This document shows, in pieces, positions 26,946-33,575 of a stretch of 35,487 bases of DNA; positions within the stretch are counted from its first letter, which is position 1; every line of letters starts with the position of its first letter. Both the position numbers and the translations under genes were made by a program. The DNA lies in the NCBI GenBank assembly GCA_000998025.1, contig LCJG01000003.1:1-35487 (forward strand), written 5' to 3'. The stretch is from Candidatus Collierbacteria bacterium GW2011_GWB1_44_6 (GTDB lineage Bacteria; Patescibacteriota; Microgenomatia; UBA1400; MFAQ01). The notes under the pieces were generated by a model, which was not told the origin of the DNA, searched no databases, and saw nothing but the letters and a program-made list of their open reading frames with translations.

Positions 26946-28511
26946 TTATTCTAGAGATTTTTCCAAAACTAACTCAAGTCCCTCGGAGTTTGATAAAGTG
27001 ACTGTCAGTTGCAGATTGTGAATGCCTTGATGATAGGTGGGTGTCCCGCCGGTAGTGCGGCTGCCCAGAATCAGATTTTCTTTGATATATTCATCTTGAT
27101 GATCGAGAAGATCGGAGCCGTCTAGGCCCTGATCTGCCCCGTCGGTGCCGTAGACGAGGTCGTAGGAGAGAGCGGTAAACGGCTGGATATTTTTCAAATT
27201 GAAGCCTACAAAGTTACGATTCGAGGTAATCCAGAAATCTAGTATAGGATCCAAAATATTGTTATCACCCGGCGTGGGGATGGGGTCGAACCAAGTAGGT
27301 GAGCCATCGGGGTAGCGGGCGAAGGATTTGTTTTCAATGACGCTGTCGCCTAAGGCTGCTGAATAGATATGGAAGTCCTGAAGTGTACCGACATGGTCAA
27401 AAAGAGAAAGAGTGTCCCCGGCGGCGGTATTTTTTAAACTAAAGCTTGGGTTACCATTTCGATAAACTACGGCAAAGCCATGTGGTGCTATGGACTCGTG
27501 TGTAGTATTTATATTCGTCAGAGTAAGTCCATGTCCCTGCCCGTCTTCCAGATACCAGCCCATGAGATAGACCGTGTCGGTACCATTGTTATATAGCTCT
27601 ATCCACTCTCCCCCAGGACGGAGGGCATTTTCTGGTCCCTTGGGGTTTGGTAAAAATTCGTTGATGACGACACCAGAAAGACCGGAAATCTCATCTCTGA
27701 TACCGTCGGTATGGAATGCTTTGGTGGCAGAAGTTCTCTCGTTGCCACTAGCATCTTTACTTATGACGCGGAATTGGTAATTGGTATCGGGCAGGAGTCC
27801 CTCTATCGTCCGGCTGTGGCTGAGACTATCTGCGGAAGCGTCGTCTGACAGGAATGTCCAAGAGCTACTACCGGCGATCCTCCATTTGAGATTGCTCGTG
27901 GCCAACTCATCTGTATTCCAAGTGATGGTGGCTACCGGCCGGTTGCTTTCACCTGGCGTAGCCAGAAGATGATTGATACCCGAAATGACCGGCGGAGATT
28001 CGTCCCAACTACCGGAAGAGAGTGTAAGGCTAAGAACCTCCACGTCTCTAAGGCCCCAAGCGCCATCGCTTCCGACCTGCCATGCGGAGAAAGTAATGTC
28101 AAATTCGCATGACTTATTCTGAAGTGATGGAGAATGATCGGTAAAGGAAACTTGGACGGGAAAATTTATTGAATTGCCGGATACCAAAAGTGACTGCGCG
28201 GTCGAAAAATCTATACCCAGCGCATTACAAAAGGTAGTGTCGCCACCGGTTTGGCTGATGGCTGCTTGATAATTTTGATCCAAAGAACCAAGGTTACTGA
28301 GAGTGACTGATTGGCTTTCTGAGAAACCCGGGACAAATCCACCGAAATCTAAAAGGGCATCGCTGAGGGACAAATCCACCGAGCCGGAAGAAAATGAATT
28401 GGAGGCAGAAGACTCGATGTCGGAATAACTCGCGTTGGTACTGCCAATGGAAAATACGGCGAGGGCTAGGACAATTTGCCGACGATCTTTTTTATCAGAC
28501 GGTGATACCAT
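26946..28511 (-). CDS. TasA/camelysin-like N-terminus + Fn3 + lamin-tail domain exported protein
   Basis: IVLALAVFSIGSTNASYSDIESSASNSFSSGSVDLSLSD (SipW-substrate-like N-terminus); PVATITWNTDELATSNLKWR Fn3; GVVINEFLPNPKGPENALRPGGEWIELYNNGTDTVYLMGWYLEDGQG LTD. Confidence 0.8.
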   Translation of the reverse strand: MVSPSDKKDRRQIVLALAVFSIGSTNASYSDIESSASNSFSSGSVDLSLSDALLDFGGFVPGFSESQSVTLSNLGSLDQNYQAAISQTGGDTTFCNALGIDFSTAQSLLVSGNSINFPVQVSFTDHSPSLQNKSCEFDITFSAWQVGSDGAWGLRDVEVLSLTLSSGSWDESPPVISGINHLLATPGESNRPVATITWNTDELATSNLKWRIAGSSSWTFLSDDASADSLSHSRTIEGLLPDTNYQFRVISKDASGNERTSATKAFHTDGIRDEISGLSGVVINEFLPNPKGPENALRPGGEWIELYNNGTDTVYLMGWYLEDGQGHGLTLTNINTTHESIAPHGFAVVYRNGNPSFSLKNTAAGDTLSLFDHVGTLQDFHIYSAALGDSVIENKSFARYPDGSPTWFDPIPTPGDNNILDPILDFWITSNRNFVGFNLKNIQPFTALSYDLVYGTDGADQGLDGSDLLDHQDEYIKENLILGSRTTGGTPTYHQGIHNLQLTVTLSNSEGLELVLEKSLE

Positions 28512-29101
28512 TTTTCGATCTTGATTTCTTCTTCGCCGATTTCTACTTCCAGTTTTTCTTTGGGGGTGAGCTTTCTCTTTTTTCGTTCTTGTAACAACTT
28601 AATCGTTTCATTTTTTATCGTCAGTAACTCGCTATAGATAATGATGGTGACCGGGATGATCACGAGGAAGATAAGACCATCACGAGTCTTGCCAAAAGAG
28701 ACAATGTAGCCGACATGCGGGACAGATAGCTGGACTTTGCCGAGGATATCTTTTTGCAGTCTTTGGCCGGAGTCTGCTGATTCGTTTGCGTCACCCTTCG
28801 TCACGATTATCGCACCGCCCGTGGCCTCTTCAATTGATTGAATTCTGTGAGTGACTGGCTCTCTCGGGTTTTCTGTATCTTTGACAGTGACTACGTCGCC
28901 GGGGAGATAGCTTTCTTGTGGCTTGATCAAGACGACCGATCCTACGCCGATGGCCGGCTCCATAGAGCCAGACATGACTGAATAAAGTTTGTAGTTGCCG
29001 GGGAAATCGAAAGTCGAGAAAGTAATGATGGCGGCGACTAGAAGTAGTGCGGTGAAGACGAGGCCATAGAAAAAGTTGCCGAGTTTTTTAAGTTGTTTCA
29101 T
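28466..29101 (-). CDS. Signal peptidase I, SipW/ER-type (Ser/His)
   Basis: YSVMSGSMEPAIGVGSVVLIKPQESYLPGDVVTVKD...PVTHRIQSIEE...IVTKGDANESAD. Start corrected to ATG 29101; the TTG 29161 start would extend through repeat copy 3. Confidence 0.92.
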   Translation of the reverse strand: MKQLKKLGNFFYGLVFTALLLVAAIITFSTFDFPGNYKLYSVMSGSMEPAIGVGSVVLIKPQESYLPGDVVTVKDTENPREPVTHRIQSIEEATGGAIIVTKGDANESADSGQRLQKDILGKVQLSVPHVGYIVSFGKTRDGLIFLVIIPVTIIIYSELLTIKNETIKLLQERKKRKLTPKEKLEVEIGEEEIKIEKWYHRLIKKIVGKLS

Positions 29102-29130
29102 TGTTTGTTTCTTGTAACTATTTCCAGAGG

Positions 29131-29159
29131 GGATGGATCCCCGCTTTCGCGAGGATGAC
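29131..29159. repeat. Dispersed hairpin repeat copy 3, diverged (core 29137..29156)
   Basis: ggatggatccccgctttcgcgaggatgac. Confidence 0.75.
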
Positions 29160-29188
29160 AAACTCTGGTTTGCTTTTTTAGCTTAGTG

Positions 29189-29216
29189 GGTTGCACAAAT
29201 TTGCATTTATGCAACC
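29189..29216. other. Inverted repeat GGTTGCA-14 nt-TGCAACC between TasA-like gene and signal peptidase
   Basis: Perfect 7-bp arms; a second perfect hairpin AAAATCTA-CAAA-TAGATTTT at 29228..29247 abuts the TasA-like stop codon. Confidence 0.6.
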
Positions 29217-29245
29217 TCTAAACAATCAAAATCTACAAATAGATT

Positions 29246-29851
29246 TTATTGTGCAGTTGTTTGACCTAACTCAAAAGTCATGTCTAACGTGAAGGAATCG
29301 CCTTGTGCTAAATTGTCGCTAGCACCATTATTCCACCAGTTAAATTGGCCAGTAAGGCACTGCTCAGCGCCGGCTGCGAGAGCCTTGTTTGTCTCGTAGT
29401 TTGATGCAATTGATCCAACCTTTCCATCATAAACCGATGTCTCACCTGTTCCAACCCAACCATCACAGTCGTTGTCCCAAAATAGTTTAGATAGACTAAC
29501 CTGATCTTGGAGTTCTCCCACGTCTACTGTAGTATCTCCCGCTTCGTCCTCAGGGTCGTTTATGCCATTTTCACTACTAGTGACGACGATGTTTTGTAAA
29601 TCCAGATATCCAAGAAGACTTCCAACATTTCTGAGTCTCCATGTACCAATATTTTGACTACCCACGTGCATGTTTGTGACAGTGAACTTAATAACGTTTT
29701 CATCTCCACCATCAACATTTAGATCCAAAGATCCAGCAGTGAATTGGTTGCCATTACTCGTTTCATTGTCGAAGTAGTATGCGCGAGTAGCACCGACGGC
29801 TGTGGAGGAAGCGAGAACGATCATTACCAAACTTAATAGAATTCTTTTCAT
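29246..29851 (-). CDS. TasA/camelysin-family secreted fibre subunit
   Basis: MKRILLSLVMIVLASSTAVGATRAYYFDNETSNGNQFTAGSLDLNVDGGDENVIKFTVTNMHVGSQNIGTWRLRNVGSLLGYLDLQNI...; SD-like AGAAGGTG upstream. Confidence 0.85.
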   Translation of the reverse strand: MKRILLSLVMIVLASSTAVGATRAYYFDNETSNGNQFTAGSLDLNVDGGDENVIKFTVTNMHVGSQNIGTWRLRNVGSLLGYLDLQNIVVTSSENGINDPEDEAGDTTVDVGELQDQVSLSKLFWDNDCDGWVGTGETSVYDGKVGSIASNYETNKALAAGAEQCLTGQFNWWNNGASDNLAQGDSFTLDMTFELGQTTAQ

Positions 29852-30064
29852 TTATTTTTTCACCTTCTTTCTGCATATTTAATTTATATTTATCTATTTA
29901 AATCAGCATTGATTGCTAATTTAAAAGATTTGGATATAAAAAAATATGGGAAAGAAGATAAAAATGACCGCAAATACCAGTAGATAGTATTCATAATCTA
30001 CCGAGACTATCCCACTCTATAAGACAGTTGTCAATAGGCAATTGAAGAGATGAGTGTACGAAAA

Positions 30065-30388
30065 CTAACGGGATGGTTTGGTTATGGAAGGTGGAGAAGA
30101 ATATATTGGCTCGATGGGATTTGTTTGGCCGTTTACTTTGACACCCAACGCAAAACCTAGAGCATTGGCGATAGAAACGCCGATGCGGGAGCCGGTGAAC
30201 GAGCCGGGGCCGGCATTTACTTCGATTTCGGTAATGTCCTCTTGTTTGTAATTTTCTTTTTCCAGACAAGATAAAAGAAAGCCAAAAACGTTTTGGTTGC
30301 GGGGAGAATCAACCTTATTAATAAATTCTTTATCGTCCAGACGGATAATTACTTGGGTGTTGTCGGTGGAGTCGAGATAGAGTTTCAT
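30065..30388 (-). CDS. tsaB: TsaB-like protein (short, N-terminal domain only)
   Basis: MKLYLDSTDNTQVIIRLDDKEF...EDITEIEVNAGPGSFTGSRIGVSIANALGFALGVKVNG: TsaB GPGSFTGLRIG-type motif; 107 aa. Confidence 0.85.
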   Translation of the reverse strand: MKLYLDSTDNTQVIIRLDDKEFINKVDSPRNQNVFGFLLSCLEKENYKQEDITEIEVNAGPGSFTGSRIGVSIANALGFALGVKVNGQTNPIEPIYSSPPSITKPSR

Positions 30389-30427
30389 GGTAAGAGTATT
30401 TTAACCCAAGACGCGTCCGTAAATTGG

Positions 30428-30433
30428 TATACT
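30428..30433 (+). promoter_or_regulatory. Extended -10 (TGG-TATACT) for Fic-like gene
   Basis: TGnTATACT with hexamer 8 nt upstream of ATG 30442. Confidence 0.55.
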
Positions 30434-30441
30434 TTATCCAA

Positions 30442-31248
30442 ATGATTACATTCGGTGAAGAAAGTGACTCTCAAAAATATGCTTTTGATACTGACGATCT
30501 TCCCTCGCCTAATGATCGTGATTCTGAAAAATCAGCCAGTGCGTATGCGAAGTCTTTTGATATTGCCATGGAGTGCGCCAAACAAGAAAAGTCACTACCA
30601 GAGGTGCTTAAGAAAATCCACGAGGTTGCCATCGGTGAAGTGAACTGGAAGAGAACAATGGCCGAACTTGAAAGTGTGGAGTTTGCAAATGAAACCGACT
30701 ACACCTCGGGTAATTTTCGACCAGAAATGTCGAGCAGGCTTACTATTGCTCATGGCCGGAAAGGAGTCGTTTATGATATTCCGAGAGTTCGAGAAGCGAC
30801 CCAACTTATAAACGAACTTAATACGATGCTGCAAGATCGGATTCAGGTAACACAAAGAGTGAGTGATGAATATTTTGAGTTGGCAGCAGCAGTTTCACTT
30901 TTGACCTACATTTCTCAACCTTTTTTAGGAGGAAACAAAAGAACCGTAAGGCCAGAAATTACATACGTTTTAACCAGAGGAGGTCTAACGGGAAAGTGGC
31001 TTGACGACGATGAAAGTTTTAAACAGACTTTTAAAGACTCATGGGCGAACCTGGTATTAGAGTTTCAAGAAACAATTGATGGAAAAGATGCGGATAAGGT
31101 GGAAGATTATGACGAAATATGGTTGAAGTTCTGGAGCGATAAAGTTAAATCAGGTGAAATTCTTTCAGATCCAAATGTTCATCAATTTGCAAACGCAATA
31201 AGAAACGCTCCGCATTATGACTATGCCCAAAGACAAAAGGTTGCGTGA
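30442..31248 (+). CDS. Fic-fold protein with degenerate catalytic motif
   Basis: TSGNFRPEMSSRLTIAHGRKGVVYDIPRVREATQLINELN...EYFELAAAVSLLTYISQPFLGGNKRTVRPEITYVLTRGGL resembles Fic HPFx(D/E)GN(G/K)Rxx R with H->Q and D/E->G. Start corrected from 30424. Confidence 0.75.
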   Translation: MITFGEESDSQKYAFDTDDLPSPNDRDSEKSASAYAKSFDIAMECAKQEKSLPEVLKKIHEVAIGEVNWKRTMAELESVEFANETDYTSGNFRPEMSSRLTIAHGRKGVVYDIPRVREATQLINELNTMLQDRIQVTQRVSDEYFELAAAVSLLTYISQPFLGGNKRTVRPEITYVLTRGGLTGKWLDDDESFKQTFKDSWANLVLEFQETIDGKDADKVEDYDEIWLKFWSDKVKSGEILSDPNVHQFANAIRNAPHYDYAQRQKVA

Positions 31249-31265
31249 TTCGTGTGGTCTCAGTG

Positions 31266-31271
31266 TAGAAT
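31266..31271 (+). promoter_or_regulatory. Candidate -10 TAGAAT for hpt
   Basis: TAGAAT 6 nt upstream of ATG 31278. Confidence 0.45.
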
Positions 31272-31277
31272 TATTTT

Positions 31278-31844
31278 ATGGCTCAGAAACATGAGATGGG
31301 TGGATATACCAACGAACCGGAATGGGAGACACTGATTAGCCAAGAGGTGATCCAGAGTCGAATCCGAGATTTGGCACAGGAAATTGCTGAGCAATACGTC
31401 GATAAAAAATTATTGGTAGTCTGTGTTCTTAGGGGTGCATTCATCTTTACTGCAGATATTTTGAGAGAGATCAGTACTTATTTACCAGACGTCGAAGTGG
31501 ACTTTATTGCTCTAAGTAGTTACGGAGAAGGAGAGATATCATCCAGAGCACCAAGGTTTGAAAAGGACTTGAACACTGACATTGAAGGCCGGGAGGTACT
31601 GATAGTTGAAGATATTGTGGATACGGGATATAGTTTTGAAAAACTATTAAAGGTTCTTTTGGCCAGAAATCCCAAATCACTAAAGACTTGTGCTTTGCTC
31701 TCGAAAGCCGCCAGAAGAGAGGTGGAAGTTCCGATTGATTTTCTAGGATTTAGTATTGAGGACAGATGGGTTGAGGGGTACGGCTTGGATTCAAACCAAA
31801 AAGGAAGAGGTCGAAAGGAGATCGTGGCTAAGAGACAATCTTAA
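31278..31844 (+). CDS. hpt: Hypoxanthine phosphoribosyltransferase
   Basis: LLVVCVLRGAFIFTADILREI...VDFIALSSYGEG...REVLIVEDIVDTGYSFEKLL...VPIDFLGFSIEDRWVEGYGLD. Confidence 0.95.
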   Translation: MAQKHEMGGYTNEPEWETLISQEVIQSRIRDLAQEIAEQYVDKKLLVVCVLRGAFIFTADILREISTYLPDVEVDFIALSSYGEGEISSRAPRFEKDLNTDIEGREVLIVEDIVDTGYSFEKLLKVLLARNPKSLKTCALLSKAARREVEVPIDFLGFSIEDRWVEGYGLDSNQKGRGRKEIVAKRQS

Positions 31845-32259
31845 TTTCGCGTTGGTTTTCGGAGGTGGCTTTGAAGTATATATCGATGCGGTTTTTGGGG
31901 AGGATATCGACAAATTTTTCCGGCCACTCGATGACCAGGAGACTTGCCGGATCGGACCAGATTTCCTCGACATCGAACGCTTTGATTTCTTCCACCGAAT
32001 TGAGGCGATAGAGATCGAGATGGTAGAGGGTTTTGATGATGGGGTGGGCAGCTACCGGATATTCGCGCATGATTATAAAAGTAGGTGAAACCAAACGGGA
32101 AATACCAAAGGAGGAAGCCAGGCCTTGAGTAAAAGTTGTCTTGCCGGCGGCCAAAGTACCATAAAGACAAATAGTAGCCCCCTTTTCTAATCCAGAAGCC
32201 AATTTTGAGGCTATTTGTTGAGTTTCTTCGGCAGAGCCGGAAACAAAAAGGTGTTCCAT
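31828..32259 (-). CDS. tsaE: tRNA threonylcarbamoyladenosine biosynthesis ATPase TsaE
   Basis: ICLYGTLAAGKTTFTQGLASSFGI...VSPTFIIMREY...LYHLDLYRL...LLVIEWPEKF. Confidence 0.95.
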   Translation of the reverse strand: MEHLFVSGSAEETQQIASKLASGLEKGATICLYGTLAAGKTTFTQGLASSFGISRLVSPTFIIMREYPVAAHPIIKTLYHLDLYRLNSVEEIKAFDVEEIWSDPASLLVIEWPEKFVDILPKNRIDIYFKATSENQREIKIVS

Positions 32260-32600
32260 AGTTGGAATTTGATGATAGCAACAGCAGACAAGGCCATACC
32301 AATAGCATCAATGCCGACATCCCGGAGTTTACCAGTACGGGTGGGGGTAAAGAGTTGGTGGATTTCGTCCGAAAAAGCAAAAACCAGGGCAAATAGAAAC
32401 GCTTTGGCAGAGTTTTTTTCTCCTACAGCCCGGTACATCAGAATCATTAAGATGGCGTATTCCAGGACGTGGGCGAGTTTTTTGGATAAAAAATCCTCGG
32501 TAACCGTACCACTGACAGGCAGCTCAGTCTTGGAAGAAAAAAAGAAGATGAGGGACATCCAGAGAACCACGGGTAGATATCTAAATAGAAATTTTCTCAT
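32211..32600 (-). CDS. VanZ-family membrane protein
   Basis: LPVVLWMSLIFFFSSKTELPVSG...KLAHVLEYAILMILMYRA...FALVFAFSDEIHQLFTPTRTGKLRDVGIDAIGMAL. Confidence 0.92.
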   Translation of the reverse strand: MRKFLFRYLPVVLWMSLIFFFSSKTELPVSGTVTEDFLSKKLAHVLEYAILMILMYRAVGEKNSAKAFLFALVFAFSDEIHQLFTPTRTGKLRDVGIDAIGMALSAVAIIKFQLWNTFLFPALPKKLNK

Positions 32601-32606
32601 GGGGTT

Positions 32607-32612
32607 ATTCTA
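32607..32612 (-). promoter_or_regulatory. Candidate -10 TAGAAT for VanZ gene, containing the preceding gene's stop codon
   Basis: TAGAAT 6 nt upstream of ATG 32600; TAG at 32612..32610 is the stop of the 302-aa gene. Confidence 0.4.
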
Positions 32613-33518
32613 ATCTTTTTTATGCCTAAAATAAAGCCAACCTCCCGAAAGAGCGGATAAGATAGCTCCAATGATAAAGGTGTACTTATAAAAAGAGGTG
32701 GGGAGCGTGGATTGACGCGCAATGACGGACGGAGTGACGATCTCAACAACAAGTCCGGACGTGGTGGAGTCGCCGAGGATTTGGGCGGATGAAGAACCGG
32801 AAAGTTGAGAAATTTGATGGATTCCTGCCTGCGCAGGAATGACGGAACTTGATGGCGTGATAGTCTTGGTGGGAGTGGCCGATGCTATCGGTCTCGGTGT
32901 AGGAGTTTTTGTTGGTGTGGGTGTGGGTGATGGGGTTTTGGTGGGAATATTTGTTTTTATTGGAGTGCTCGTTGGCTGACTGGTGGGGGTATTGGTAACG
33001 GTGGGCGTAGCGGTAGTTAGCGATGGAGTTGCGGGAGTAGATGTTGGAGTTGGTTCGGGAGATGGGGTGACTTCTGACAAAGTAATACTCAAGGTATCGG
33101 AATAAGTGCCAGATGTACTTTCTCCGGTATAACGTTTTAATTTCAAATAGTATTCACCAGGGCCGGTATATTTGGAACTCATAAAATCCGGTTTTAAAAG
33201 TATTTTTTGTGTGACTCCGTTTTCTAAAGAGGGAAAATTGGTCTTGATGTATGTAGGTTCAGGAGAGGAGACATAAGGAAACCACTCCCCTGTCCTACTC
33301 CAGGTAAAGCCGAAGTAGCTGCTGGGATCCGGTTTGGTAAACATTGCTTGAACATAGTAGGACGAGCCAGTGGCCGCTCCGGTAATTTGAGCGTCGACTG
33401 AGTAATAGTCGTTTACTTTTTCAAAATTGGAGATGTGAAAATCTATGGCCGAGTATGAGGGAGAAGGAAAGACGAAAAAAAGTAACAAAAGAAACAACAA
33501 GGGCAGGATTTGTTTCAC
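32610..33518 (-). CDS. Exported Thr/Pro-rich-stalk protein with C-terminal TM anchor
   Basis: Signal peptide; TPSPEPTPTSTPATPSLTTATPTVTNTPTSQPTSTPIK... stalk; SFYKYTFIIGAILSALSGGWLYFRHKKD anchor; GTG start with TATAGT 8 nt upstream. Confidence 0.8.
   Translation of the reverse strand: MKQILPLLFLLLLFFVFPSPSYSAIDFHISNFEKVNDYYSVDAQITGAATGSSYYVQAMFTKPDPSSYFGFTWSRTGEWFPYVSSPEPTYIKTNFPSLENGVTQKILLKPDFMSSKYTGPGEYYLKLKRYTGESTSGTYSDTLSITLSEVTPSPEPTPTSTPATPSLTTATPTVTNTPTSQPTSTPIKTNIPTKTPSPTPTPTKTPTPRPIASATPTKTITPSSSVIPAQAGIHQISQLSGSSSAQILGDSTTSGLVVEIVTPSVIARQSTLPTSFYKYTFIIGAILSALSGGWLYFRHKKD
32812..32843. repeat. Dispersed hairpin repeat copy 4 (core ATTCCTGC-CTGC-GCAGGAAT, 32821..32840), inside a CDS
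   Basis: atttgatggattcctgcctgcgcaggaatgac; translated in-frame as VIPAQAGIHQIS. Confidence 0.88.
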
Positions 33519-33526
33519 TTTAATTC

Positions 33527-33532
33527 ACTATA
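33527..33532 (-). promoter_or_regulatory. Candidate -10 TATAGT for the 302-aa exported protein
   Basis: TATAGT 8 nt upstream of GTG 33518, immediately after a terminator. Confidence 0.45.
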
Positions 33533-33537
33533 CACCC

Positions 33538-33562
33538 AAAAAAAGAGAGCCTGATGGCTCTC
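33538..33562 (-). terminator. Rho-independent terminator
   Basis: Minus strand GAGAGCC-ATCA-GGCTCTC followed by TTTTTTT: perfect 7-bp stem plus seven Ts, 13 nt downstream of the 33576 stop. Confidence 0.88.
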
Positions 33563-33575
33563 AGTTTGAAGATGG

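Noticed and set aside
29102-29161. N-terminal extension MSSSRKRGSIPSGNSYKKQT on the signal peptidase
   Set aside because: Needs a TTG start and runs through repeat copy 3; ATG 29101 (MKQLKKLGNFFYG) directly precedes the first TM and is more plausible.
29980-30001. Inverted repeat GTAGAT-10 nt-ATCTAC downstream of tsaB as a terminator
   Set aside because: Only 6-bp AT-rich arms, no adjacent T-run on the minus strand; too weak to call.
31841-32392. 183-aa minus ORF overlapping tsaE and VanZ
   Set aside because: Different frame from both recognised proteins; composition looks random and it has no domain.
32215-32613. 132-aa plus ORF antisense to VanZ
   Set aside because: Antisense to a recognisable VanZ coding region; no recognisable protein features.
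32880-33070. Low-complexity GT-rich tandem tract
   Set aside because: Encodes the Thr/Pro stalk of the 302-aa exported protein; no separate element needed.
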